Positions 1 through 7,293 of a stretch of 13,728 nucleotides of DNA are shown here, piece after piece. Positions within the stretch are counted from its first letter, which is position 1; the number at the start of each line of letters is the position of its first letter. A program made the translations under genes and the position numbers. This DNA comes from an uncultured Clostridia bacterium (GTDB lineage: Bacteria; Bacillota; Clostridia; Oscillospirales; Acutalibacteraceae): assembly GCA_946002045.1 (NCBI GenBank), contig CAMFYM010000033.1:1-13728 (forward strand). The letters are read 5' to 3'. The notes under the pieces were generated by a model, which had not been told where the DNA came from, did no database searches, and saw only the letters and a list, made by a program, of their open reading frames with translations.

Positions 1-23
1 GTTATAATTTATTTAATTATAAC
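1..23. repeat. Perfect 9-bp inverted repeat upstream of the peptidase gene
   Basis: Positions 1-9 (GTTATAATT) are the exact reverse complement of positions 15-23 (AATTATAAC), with a 5-base spacer. It lies just before the ribosome-binding site of the first gene. There is no T-run on either strand, so it is not a good intrinsic terminator. It may be an operator, a leader hairpin, or chance in AT-rich DNA; the window edge prevents a decision. Confidence 0.4.
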
Positions 24-37
24 AACGGAGTAGTTTG

Positions 38-496
38 ATGACTGAATTTAGCTCAATTAAGGATATTCTTGATAAAACAGGTAAATATACAGGTCTTACT
101 ATGGGTGGCTCCATGGAGCCTCTTATTCACCAGCAAAAGGATAATATTATCGTTATCAAGAATACATCAAGGCTTAAAAAATATGATATTCCTGTTTACT
201 TAACACCAAGTGGTAAATATGTAATGCACAGAATTGTTAAGGTGTGCGACGACCACTATGTTATTGTGGGTGATAACTTAACAAGAAAAGAGTATGTTAC
301 AGACGATATGATTTGCGGTGTGCTTGTGGGCTTTTACAAAAACGGTAAACGCTATATTGATTTAGAAAAATCAAAGGGATATAAGCTTTATTCAAGAGTA
401 TGGGTGGCACTTCTTCCTGTCCGTCCCATATTACTGTTTTTTATCAGAGGCTTTAGGTATATTAAGCGTCACTTGTTTAAAAGAGGAGAAAACTAA
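38..496 (+). CDS. SipW/ER-type signal-peptidase-like protein (S24/S26 family)
   Basis: Probable membrane-associated serine protease of 152 residues related to type I signal peptidases. The nucleophile motif GGSMEP places Ser25 in the SMxP box. The second conserved box reads MHRIV, with His64 where bacterial SPase I has a Lys; this is the Ser/His arrangement of the SipW/archaeal/ER branch. A G-D-N box (Asp79) follows. There is no N-terminal membrane segment. Instead the C-terminus (about residues 122-146) is hydrophobic and then strongly basic (KRHLFKR), suggesting attachment by the C-terminal end. I chose the ATG at 38 because GGAG at 27-30 gives 7-base spacing; a TTG at 35 is less well placed. 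The stop abuts the next gene, an ABC exporter, so the pair probably processes and exports a peptide encoded to the left. That role is inference; a regulatory S24 function is less likely because no HTH domain is present. Confidence 0.72.
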   Translation: MTEFSSIKDILDKTGKYTGLTMGGSMEPLIHQQKDNIIVIKNTSRLKKYDIPVYLTPSGKYVMHRIVKVCDDHYVIVGDNLTRKEYVTDDMICGVLVGFYKNGKRYIDLEKSKGYKLYSRVWVALLPVRPILLFFIRGFRYIKRHLFKRGEN

Positions 497-2188
497 TTGG
501 AAAGTACAGATAAAAGAATTAACAAATCTGACAGATATGTAATTAAGTGGATATTAAATATTTGCAGAAAGCAAAAGCCTGTTCTTGCACTGCTTATAAT
601 TTTGAATATTATTCATGGTATAACATCTGTTTTGTTTGCGAATTTTTCAAAAAGGGTTATTGACAGTGCAACCGTTGACCATAATATGAGCAGCGTTGTG
701 TCCTTTGCATTAGCATTGCTGGGCGTTGTTGTACTACAGATGTCATTGAGCATTGCACGAAGCTGTATCAGTGAGCGTTGTAAGGCAAGGCTTGAGGTTA
801 TATTAAAGCATCATATTCTTGATGTTGTTATGAAAAAGGATTACTCAAATATTACCTCATATCACACAGGTGAACTTCAAAACAGAATGTTTAATGATGT
901 TAATGTTGTCACAGATGGATTTACAAAAATTCTTCCCTTATCATCATTTTATTTTACAAAGCTGTTAAGCTCACTTATATACCTTATAATAATTGACAAA
1001 GTGTTTGCCCTAATTTTTCTTATAGGTGGCTGTGTTGTTTTTTTAGTTACTCAGCTATTTAGGAAGAAAATGAAGGAGCTGCATAAAAGAGTTCAGGAAA
1101 CAGAGGGTAAAACACGCTCATTTATTCAGGAGATATTATCTAATCTTTTGGTAGTAAAGGCTTTTTCAGTAGAGGATAAAATTCAAAATCAGTCCGACCG
1201 ACTTCAAGAGGATAACTTCATTGCAAAAATAAAGCGCCGTAATTTTAGCATTTTAGCAAATACGGGACTTAACGGTGTATTCAGTATCGGTACGGTATTT
1301 GCTGTTGCATTCGGTGCTTGGCGTCTTTTGAATAATCTTATGACATATGGTACTGTTACTGCTATGTTACAGCTTGTTAATCAGGTTCAATCTCCCTTTG
1401 CATCATTATCAGGAGTAATGCCCTTGTATTATTCGATGATTGCATCGGCAGAAAGATTGATTGAGATTGATTCTATTGAGGAGGAAGTACAGGCTAACGA
1501 GGAGCCCTATGACCCAAAGGAGCTTTATAACAAGCTTTCGGCAATATCCTTTAAGAATATTTCCTTCAAGTACGACCGAGATATTATATTCGACAACACA
1601 TCGTTTTCCTTTGCAAAGGGCGACTTTGTTGCGATTATGGGTATATCCGGTATTGGCAAAAGTACATTGCTTAAGCTGCTGTTAGGAGTTTTTAATACAC
1701 AGCAGGGCGAGATTATGCTGAAAACCTGTGACGGAGATATTGTTGTTGATAAAAACACAAGACGACTTTTCTCCTATGTGCCTCAAGGTAATATGGTTAT
1801 TTCCGGTACGATTAAGGATAATTTAACCTTTATCAACGATGATGTAACAGATGAGGAAATTGAAAGAGCTATTGAGGTTAGCTGTGCAAAGCAGTTTATC
1901 GACGAGCTGCCGTTAGGTATTGAAACTGTTATCGGCGAAAAGGGATTAGGCTTGTCGGAGGGTCAAATTCAGCGTCTTGCCATTGCCAGAAGCTTACTTT
2001 CAAAATCTCCTGTTTTACTTCTTGACGAGGCTACATCTGCACTTGATGAGGAAACAGAAAAGCAGTTTTTAACAAATTTAAAGCGTCTTGAAAATGTTAC
2101 CTGTATTATTGTATCCCACAAGAAGGCAGCGCTGGAGATTTGTAATAAGCGAATCCAAATCATTAACGGTAAAATTGTTGAAGAATAA
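497..2188 (+). CDS. ABCB-type ABC half-transporter (fused permease and ATPase)
   Basis: Exporter half-transporter of 563 residues, expected to work as a homodimer in the cytoplasmic membrane. The N-terminal part (about 20-310) carries six hydrophobic segments of the ABC exporter type I fold. The C-terminal nucleotide-binding domain has Walker A GISGIGKST (382-390), a Q-loop (YVPQG), signature LSEGQ (486-490), Walker B ending D510-E511 and switch His541. There is no N-terminal C39 peptidase domain, so leader removal would need a separate protease, which the upstream gene could supply. The start is TTG, immediately after the TAA of the peptidase, with AAGAGGAG at 481-488; the two genes are surely cotranscribed. 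The substrate is unknown: peptide, lipid or drug are all possible. The family and domain call is secure, the peptide-export role is context inference. Confidence 0.85.
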   Translation: MESTDKRINKSDRYVIKWILNICRKQKPVLALLIILNIIHGITSVLFANFSKRVIDSATVDHNMSSVVSFALALLGVVVLQMSLSIARSCISERCKARLEVILKHHILDVVMKKDYSNITSYHTGELQNRMFNDVNVVTDGFTKILPLSSFYFTKLLSSLIYLIIIDKVFALIFLIGGCVVFLVTQLFRKKMKELHKRVQETEGKTRSFIQEILSNLLVVKAFSVEDKIQNQSDRLQEDNFIAKIKRRNFSILANTGLNGVFSIGTVFAVAFGAWRLLNNLMTYGTVTAMLQLVNQVQSPFASLSGVMPLYYSMIASAERLIEIDSIEEEVQANEEPYDPKELYNKLSAISFKNISFKYDRDIIFDNTSFSFAKGDFVAIMGISGIGKSTLLKLLLGVFNTQQGEIMLKTCDGDIVVDKNTRRLFSYVPQGNMVISGTIKDNLTFINDDVTDEEIERAIEVSCAKQFIDELPLGIETVIGEKGLGLSEGQIQRLAIARSLLSKSPVLLLDEATSALDEETEKQFLTNLKRLENVTCIIVSHKKAALEICNKRIQIINGKIVEE

Positions 2189-2221
2189 ATTTTATATTAT
2201 TTAGCTTGAAAGGAAATAGTT

Positions 2222-2779
2222 ATGAAAGCAGTAATTAAAACAAATAAGGGCGAAATGAAGTTTGAGCTCAACGAAGCAGCAGCACCAAAGGCTGTAGAGA
2301 ATTTTGTAACTCACGCAAAAAACGGATACTATGACGGCTTGATTTTTCACCGTGTAATCAAGGACTTTATGATTCAGGGTGGTGACCCAACAGGCACAGG
2401 CTGTGGTGGTGAATCTATTTGGGGCAAGCCCTTTGAGGATGAATTTTCCCTTGATGCCCGTAATTATTACGGTGCATTGTCAATGGCTAACAGTGGGCCC
2501 AACACTAACGGCTCGCAATTCTTTATTGTTCAGGCAAAGGATGTTCCTGCATCATTACTATCTCAAATGGAGGGACTTAAGGATAACGGCTTTCCACAGG
2601 AGGTTATTGATAAGTATAAGGAGGTTGGTGGTACACCTTGGCTTGACTTTCATCATACAGTATTCGGCATGTTAACTGACGGTGCAGATGTGCTTGAGGA
2701 TATTGCCTCCACAAAAACCGGTATGGCTGATAAGCCTGTCTATGATGTTGTAATAGAAACAATTATTATTGATGAGTAA
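2222..2779 (+). CDS. Cyclophilin-type peptidyl-prolyl cis-trans isomerase
   Basis: Catalyses cis-trans isomerisation of prolyl bonds and assists protein folding, here in the cytoplasm since no signal peptide or lipobox is present. The 185 residues are a single cyclophilin domain. Active-site positions line up with human CypA: FHRV with Arg44 (CypA Arg55), Phe49-Met50, Gln52 in IQGGD, the MANSGPNTNGSQFF block, Trp140 (CypA Trp121) and His145 in HHTVFG (CypA His126). An insertion of about 20 residues, including a KYKEVGG stretch, precedes Trp140, as in other short bacterial cyclophilins. AAAGGA at 2209-2214 supports the ATG. The 33-base gap after the ABC gene holds no terminator, so it may share the upstream transcript. 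Its own transcript ends in the hairpin that overlaps the start of spoIIGA. Confidence 0.93.
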   Translation: MKAVIKTNKGEMKFELNEAAAPKAVENFVTHAKNGYYDGLIFHRVIKDFMIQGGDPTGTGCGGESIWGKPFEDEFSLDARNYYGALSMANSGPNTNGSQFFIVQAKDVPASLLSQMEGLKDNGFPQEVIDKYKEVGGTPWLDFHHTVFGMLTDGADVLEDIASTKTGMADKPVYDVVIETIIIDE

Positions 2780-2814
2780 TTGCGACAAATTTAACCCCTT
2801 TTGCAGATTATAAT
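2780..2814 (+). promoter_or_regulatory. Putative Spo0A-type promoter of spoIIGA-sigE
   Basis: A perfect TATAAT lies at 2809-2814. Upstream, TGCGACAA at 2781-2788 differs at one base from TTCGACAA, the reverse complement of the Spo0A box TTGTCGAA. A weak -35-like TTGCGA at 2780-2785 sits 23 bases from the -10. In B. subtilis the spoIIG promoter is sigma-A dependent, has an abnormally long spacer of about 22 bases, and is activated by Spo0A~P binding over the -35 region, so the layout resembles it. No good -35 exists at 17-base spacing. The predicted transcript start is about 2821. Confidence 0.5.
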
Positions 2815-2838
2815 AATATCTGCAGGAGGGGTGTTTTT
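2794..2838 (+). terminator. Intrinsic terminator overlapping the spoIIGA start
   Basis: The 5' arm at 2794-2808 pairs with the 3' arm at 2818-2832: 15 pairs, of which two are U-G wobbles (2800/2826 and 2801/2825), closing a 9-base loop TATAATAAT. GTTTTT follows at 2833-2838. It should terminate transcription from the cyclophilin gene. The Shine-Dalgarno AGGAGG of spoIIGA (2824-2829) is wholly inside the 3' arm and its TTG start codon (2837) falls in the U-tract. Confidence 0.72.
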
Positions 2839-3625
2839 GACTTTATATGTAGATATTCTTTTTATAGTTAACTTTTTCATTACATACCTTCTTCTTTTAG
2901 TAACAAAGCTTTTTATGAAAACTGATGTAAAGGCATATAGGCTTATATTTTCCTCTGCTTTAGGTGGATTATATTCACTTGTAATCCTATTTGATGAACT
3001 GAGCTTTTTTATCTCTGCAATAGGCAAGCTACTAATATCCGTACTAATAGTTTTTATTTCCTTTGGATTTGTAAGGCTACAAAGATTTTTAAAGGCAATA
3101 GGATTTTTTTATCTTTCAAATATGGTTTTTTTGGGGATAATTCTCGGTGTATGGCTGCTGTTTAAGCCTAATGGAATTATCATTAAAAATAACTGTGTCT
3201 ATTTTGATATATCGGCAAAAGTATTGCTAATATCAGCCTTGCTGGCATATTTAATTTCCTTTGCAGCAGTAAAAATCTATAACCGAACAATCGGTAAAAA
3301 TGAAATATATTCTTTAACTATAATTAAAAATAATCAAGAGGTGCATTTATTCGCGTTTGCCGATACAGGCAACAAGCTTAAAGAGCCTTTTTCCAATTAT
3401 CCTGTTATAATTGTTGACAGCAATAAAATGCAGTTTGAAGCTGAAAGGCTGATACCGTTTAATACAGTAGGAGGTGACGGAGTATTAAATGGATTTAAGC
3501 CGGATAATGTTATAATTTCCTCCGGCAAAAAAATGATAAAAACCGATAAGGTATATATTGCTTTATCCAATGTTGAATCTAAGGATTTTTCTGCCATAAT
3601 AAATCCCGAACTAATTAACTTTTGA
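2837..3625 (+). CDS. spoIIGA: Sporulation sigma-E processing peptidase SpoIIGA
   Basis: Membrane-embedded aspartic protease that removes the pro-sequence of sigma-E in the mother cell after a forespore signal (SpoIIR in known systems). The 262 residues consist of an N-terminal half with about five hydrophobic segments (up to about residue 150) and a C-terminal protease domain with the diagnostic ADTGN motif, catalytic Asp176. A GFKPD block follows, as in the family. It is shorter than the B. subtilis protein (309). I place the start at TTG 2837: AGGAGG lies 7 bases upstream and the protein then begins TLYVDILFIVNFF, like other SpoIIGA proteins. An upstream in-frame TTG at 2801 would start inside the terminator stem and is rejected. 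The stop TGA overlaps the ribosome-binding site of sigE, so the protease and its substrate are translationally coupled. Confidence 0.93.
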   Translation: MTLYVDILFIVNFFITYLLLLVTKLFMKTDVKAYRLIFSSALGGLYSLVILFDELSFFISAIGKLLISVLIVFISFGFVRLQRFLKAIGFFYLSNMVFLGIILGVWLLFKPNGIIIKNNCVYFDISAKVLLISALLAYLISFAAVKIYNRTIGKNEIYSLTIIKNNQEVHLFAFADTGNKLKEPFSNYPVIIVDSNKMQFEAERLIPFNTVGGDGVLNGFKPDNVIISSGKKMIKTDKVYIALSNVESKDFSAIINPELINF

Positions 3626-3633
3626 GGTGTTGT

Positions 3634-4332
3634 ATGCTAAAAAGAATTAAAGCATTTATATTAAGATTGTTTAAAAAACAAAAATGCTACTACATAAACG
3701 GACCCGAAACATTGCCACCACCGTTATCCAAGGAGCAGGAAAGTAAAATTATGGAGGAGCTACGGCAGGGCATTGAGGATAACAGACAGCTGCTTATAAC
3801 ACATAATCTGCGATTGGTTGTATATATTGCCAAGAAATTTGAAACAAAGGTATCATCAACAGAGGATTTGGTTTCAATCGGTACAATCGGTCTTATGAAG
3901 GCAGTAAAAACCTTTAATCCGGATAAAAAAATAAAGCTGGCGACCTATGCATCAAGATGTATTGAAAATGAAATACTTATGCATCTGCGAAAAATCAGTG
4001 GTATGAAAAGTGAATTATCCTTTGATGAGCCGTTGTCTGTTGATTGGGACGGAAACGAGCTGACACTGCGTGATGTTTTGGGCACAGAGCCTGATGATGT
4101 ATATGAAACAATAGAATATGACGATGAAAAAAGATTGCTGATAGAGATTGTTAACGCCTTGCCTGAAAAGGAAAAAAATCTTATGTATATGCGTTTTGGA
4201 CTTAACGGGGGAGTCAGCCATACACAAAAGCAGCTTGCAGATTCTCTTGGAATATCTCAATCCTACATAAGCAGACTTGAGAAAAGAATACTCTCAAAAA
4301 TTAAAAATGAATTAAACCGTCATATTGCATAA
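3634..4332 (+). CDS. sigE: Pro-sigma-E, mother-cell RNA polymerase sigma factor
   Basis: Sigma-70 family factor for the early mother-cell programme, made as an inactive membrane-bound precursor. It has 232 residues. The N-terminus is a basic, amphipathic pro-sequence (KRIKAFILRLFKK) ending in CYYINGPETLPPPLS, which matches the B. subtilis VYYIGGSEALPPPLS processing site. By analogy SpoIIGA would cut between Tyr19 and Tyr20, giving a 19-residue pro-sequence against 27 in B. subtilis. Region 2 (LRLVVYIAKKF, SIGTIGLMKAVKTFNP, ATYASRCIENEIL), the sigma-E hallmark DWDGNEL and region 4.2 with ISQSYISRLEKRI are all intact. GAGGTG at 3624-3629 supports the ATG at 3634; an in-frame TTG at 3622 overlaps the spoIIGA stop and is rejected. 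No sigG gene follows, unlike many Clostridia, and no clear terminator is seen after it. Confidence 0.96.
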   Translation: MLKRIKAFILRLFKKQKCYYINGPETLPPPLSKEQESKIMEELRQGIEDNRQLLITHNLRLVVYIAKKFETKVSSTEDLVSIGTIGLMKAVKTFNPDKKIKLATYASRCIENEILMHLRKISGMKSELSFDEPLSVDWDGNELTLRDVLGTEPDDVYETIEYDDEKRLLIEIVNALPEKEKNLMYMRFGLNGGVSHTQKQLADSLGISQSYISRLEKRILSKIKNELNRHIA

Positions 4333-4346
4333 ACTCTATACTGTAC

Positions 4347-4375
4347 TTGACATTTTGTACTATTTTTGTTAATAT
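4347..4375 (+). promoter_or_regulatory. Sigma-A promoter of the valS-folC T-box transcript
   Basis: A perfect -35 TTGACA at 4347-4352 and a -10 TAATAT at 4370-4375 (one or two bases from TATAAT) are separated by exactly 17 bases. The predicted start, about 4382, lies 9 bases before the first T-box helix. This should be a strong vegetative promoter, with control exerted afterwards by the T-box. Confidence 0.85.
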
Positions 4376-4381
4376 ATTTGA

Positions 4382-4626
4382 GATATGAAACGGCTGTGAA
4401 AAAGAGGAGTAATATACCTGCTTCTTTCAGAGAGTATTCGGTTGGTGTAAGAATACAGAAGGGGTATATGAAGGTAGCTTTTGAGCCGACAGGGTGAACG
4501 ATTGTTATGCTATTAGTCCTGTCCGTATTCCTGCGTTAAAGGAATGAGTGGCATTATATTTTAATGCAATTTGAGTGGTACCACGGATTATTCTCCGCCT
4601 CATGCTTGAGGCGGATTTTATTTTTT
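4382..4626 (+). ncRNA. T-box riboswitch (tRNA-Val) leader of valS
   Basis: This fills the 311-base gap between sigE and valS. Stem I is closed by CGGCT/AGCCG (4391-4395 with 4484-4488) and AAAAG/CTTTT (4400-4404 with 4478-4482). The specifier loop has AGTA on the 5' side and GAAGGTAG (4470-4477) on the 3' side; the codon is GTA (valine, 4474-4476) followed by a purine. Above it are ATATACC/GGTATAT, CTTCT/AGAAG, an AGAGA bulge and GTATTC/GAATAC with GGTG in the apical loop. Stem III is ATTCC/GGAAT (4527-4531, 4541-4545). The T-box bulge TGGT (4576-4579) can pair with ACCA, the 3' end of tRNA-Val with discriminator A. Uncharged tRNA would stabilise the antiterminator (TGAG 4572-4575 with CTCA 4599-4602; CGG 4584-4586 with CCG 4595-4597) and turn on valS and folC. 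Confidence 0.95.
4594..4626 (+). terminator. T-box terminator hairpin before valS
   Basis: Nine-pair GC-rich stem 4594-4602 with 4607-4615, tetraloop TGCT, followed by a T-rich tract to 4626. The 5' arm CCGCCTCA is the same segment used by the antiterminator, so the two structures exclude each other. Confidence 0.92.
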
Positions 4627-4643
4627 ATAAAGGAGTATTAAAT

Positions 4644-7271
4644 ATGGCAAAAGAGCTTGCAAAGCAGTATGATCCATCAGAGGTTGAAGACCGTACCTAT
4701 AAATTTTGGTGTGACAATAAGTATTTTCACGCAGAGGTTAATCCTGAAAAGAAGCCTTATACTATTGTTATTCCACCACCTAACATTACAGGTCAGCTTC
4801 ATATGGGTCATGCACTTGATAATACATTACAGGACATCCTTATTCGTTTTAGAAGGATGCAGGGCTATGAGGCATTATGGCTCCCCGGCACAGACCACGC
4901 ATCTATTGCTACTGAGGCAAAGATTGTTGAGGCTATGCGTAAGGAGGGCGTTACAAAGGACGATATTGGCAGAGACGGCTTCCTTGAAAGAGCATGGGCA
5001 TGGAGGGACCAATACGGCTCTCGTATCATTGAGCAGTTAAAGAAGATGGGCTCATCCTGTGATTGGGACAGAGAGCGCTTTACTCTTGACGAGGGTTGCT
5101 CTAAGGCTGTTCGTGAGGTATTTGTTAACCTTTATGAAAAGGGACTTATCTATCAGGGTAAGCGTATGGTTAACTGGTGTCCTCATTGCTGTACAACAAT
5201 TTCGGATGCAGAGGTTGAGTATGAGGATCAGGCAGGTCATTTCTGGCATTTGCGCTATCCATTTAAGGATGGCTCCGGATTCCTTGAGCTTGCAACTACT
5301 AGACCTGAAACAATGCTTGGTGATACTGCAGTTGCAGTTAATCCAAATGATGACAGATATAAGGATATTGTGGGCAAAACACTTATTCTTCCTATTGTTC
5401 ACAGGGAAATTCCTGTTATTGCCGATGATTATGTTGATATTGAATTTGGTACAGGCGTAGTTAAAATTACACCTGCCCACGACCCTAATGACTACGAGGT
5501 TGGCTTGCGTCACAATCTTGAAATAATTGACGTTATGACAGACGACGGTCATATTACAGAGGGTTGGGGCAAGTATTCCGGCTTAGACAGATATGAGTGC
5601 CGTAAGGAAATAGTTAAAGACTTAGAGGCAGAGGGTGCTTTAATCGAGGTAGAGGATTATAACCATAATGTTGGAACCTGCTATCGTTGTCACACATCTA
5701 TTGAGCCTCGTCTTTCAAAGCAGTGGTTTGTAAAAATGGAGCCACTTGCAAAGCCGGCAGTAGATGTTGTTAAGGACGGCAAGGTTAAATTTGTGCCTGA
5801 AAGATTTGATAAAATCTATTATCACTGGATGGAAAATATTAAGGATTGGTGTATCTCCCGTCAGCTTTGGTGGGGTCACAGAATACCTGCATGGTACTGT
5901 GATGATTGCCAAAAGGTGACTGTTTCAAAGGACGATGTTCATTGCTGTTCACATTGTGGTAGTAAGAATATTAAGCAGGACCCTGACACACTTGATACTT
6001 GGTTTTCATCAGCACTTTGGCCGTTTAGCACACTTGGTTGGCCTGATAACACAGAGGAGCTTAAGTATTTCTACCCAACAAATACTCTTGTAACAGGCTA
6101 TGATATTATTTTCTTCTGGGTTGCAAGAATGATTTTCTCTGCTTGTGAGCATACAGATAATGTTCCCTTTGATACTGTTTTAATTCACGGTCTTGTTCGT
6201 GATGCACAGGGCAGAAAAATGAGTAAATCTCTTGGCAACGGTATTGACCCATTAGAGATTATTGACCAATACGGTGCTGACGCACTTCGCTTTACTCTTG
6301 CAACAGGTAATTCACCGGGTAATGATATGCGTTTCTCTGACGATAAGGTTAAGGCTTCTCGTAATTTTGCCAACAAGCTTTGGAACGCAGCAAGATTTGT
6401 TCTTATGTATCTTACCGACGATTTTAAATACAATGGACTTCCAACTGATTTGGCTATCGAGGACAAGTGGATTGTTTCAAAGGTTAATACTCTTGCAAAA
6501 GAGGTAACAGACAATCTTGAAAAGTTTGAGCTTGGTGTTGCAATTCAAAAGCTTTATGATTTTATTTGGGATGTATTCTGTGATTGGTATATTGAAATTG
6601 CAAAAATTAGACTTCAAGGCGATGACAATGGTGCAAAGGATACTGCCAAGGGCGTTCTTGTTTATGTGCTCACAGATATTCTTAAGCTGCTTCATCCGTT
6701 TATGCCGTTTATTACAGAGGAAATTTATCAGGCAATTCCACATAAAGACCAGTCAATTATGATTTCAAAATGGGTTGAATTTGATGAATCACTTTCCTTT
6801 GCCGATGATGAGGCTGAAATGGAAAAAATTATGACTGCTATTCGTGCTATTCGTAACAGGCGTGCCGAAATGAATATTGCCCCTTCAAGAAAGGCAAAGG
6901 TTTATGTTGAAACCTCCTTTGCCGATACCTTTAATATGGGTGCTGAATTTATTAAGCGCCTTGCTTCTGCTAACGAGGTAGTCGTTTCAAACAGCTTTGA
7001 CAGCCTTGATAATACGGTAACAATTATTACCGATGATGCAAAAATTTATATTCCAATGGGCGACCTTGTAGATTTCGAGGCAGAAAGAAAGCGTCTTGAA
7101 AAGGAGCTTGCACAGGCACAGGACAAGCTTGATTTTATTATGAAAAAGCTTAATAACCCCGGATTTGTTAACAAAGCACCGGAAAAGGTTGTTGAGCAAA
7201 ACAGGCAGGATGCTGCAAAGCTTGAAGAAAAAATTGAAAACATCAAAAATTCTATTTCAGCATTATGCTAA
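4644..7271 (+). CDS. valS: Valyl-tRNA synthetase
   Basis: Class I aminoacyl-tRNA synthetase that charges tRNA-Val and edits mischarged Thr-tRNA. The 875 residues are the normal bacterial length. The HMGH version of the HIGH motif is at 53-56 after PPPNITGQL, and KMSKS is at 525-529. The CP1 editing domain lies between (TTRPETMLGDTAVAVNP and the downstream HDPNDYEVG block). Cys pairs in the CP region (CPHC, CYRC, CDDC, CSHC) suggest zinc ribbons. An anticodon-binding domain follows KMSKS, and a C-terminal coiled coil (about 805-870, rich in ERKRLEKEL-type heptads) closes the protein, as is typical of ValS. The start is ATG 4644, with AAGGAG at 4630-4635; the longer in-frame ORF from 4575 begins inside the T-box antiterminator and is rejected. 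folC follows after 22 bases in the same operon. Confidence 0.98.
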   Translation: MAKELAKQYDPSEVEDRTYKFWCDNKYFHAEVNPEKKPYTIVIPPPNITGQLHMGHALDNTLQDILIRFRRMQGYEALWLPGTDHASIATEAKIVEAMRKEGVTKDDIGRDGFLERAWAWRDQYGSRIIEQLKKMGSSCDWDRERFTLDEGCSKAVREVFVNLYEKGLIYQGKRMVNWCPHCCTTISDAEVEYEDQAGHFWHLRYPFKDGSGFLELATTRPETMLGDTAVAVNPNDDRYKDIVGKTLILPIVHREIPVIADDYVDIEFGTGVVKITPAHDPNDYEVGLRHNLEIIDVMTDDGHITEGWGKYSGLDRYECRKEIVKDLEAEGALIEVEDYNHNVGTCYRCHTSIEPRLSKQWFVKMEPLAKPAVDVVKDGKVKFVPERFDKIYYHWMENIKDWCISRQLWWGHRIPAWYCDDCQKVTVSKDDVHCCSHCGSKNIKQDPDTLDTWFSSALWPFSTLGWPDNTEELKYFYPTNTLVTGYDIIFFWVARMIFSACEHTDNVPFDTVLIHGLVRDAQGRKMSKSLGNGIDPLEIIDQYGADALRFTLATGNSPGNDMRFSDDKVKASRNFANKLWNAARFVLMYLTDDFKYNGLPTDLAIEDKWIVSKVNTLAKEVTDNLEKFELGVAIQKLYDFIWDVFCDWYIEIAKIRLQGDDNGAKDTAKGVLVYVLTDILKLLHPFMPFITEEIYQAIPHKDQSIMISKWVEFDESLSFADDEAEMEKIMTAIRAIRNRRAEMNIAPSRKAKVYVETSFADTFNMGAEFIKRLASANEVVVSNSFDSLDNTVTIITDDAKIYIPMGDLVDFEAERKRLEKELAQAQDKLDFIMKKLNNPGFVNKAPEKVVEQNRQDAAKLEEKIENIKNSISALC

Positions 7272-7293
7272 TATTTAACATAAGGGTACAGCT

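Noticed and set aside
2175..2210. Promoter for the cyclophilin gene (TTGTTG or TTGAAG with TATATT/TATTAT)
   Set aside because: Spacings are 11-12 bases, far from 17; likely chance in AT-rich DNA.
2801..2836. N-terminal extension of SpoIIGA from the in-frame TTG at 2801
   Set aside because: It would start inside the terminator stem, has no ribosome-binding site, and the TTG at 2837 has AGGAGG at 7-base spacing and a family-like N-terminus.
4575..4643. N-terminal extension of ValS from 4575
   Set aside because: The extra codons are the T-box antiterminator/terminator; ATG 4644 has AAGGAG upstream and the usual ValS N-terminus.
5052..5552. 166-codon open frame on the minus strand inside valS
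   Set aside because: Cys/Asn/Ile-rich translation without any domain, opposite a highly conserved gene, no ribosome-binding site: a shadow of valS codon usage.
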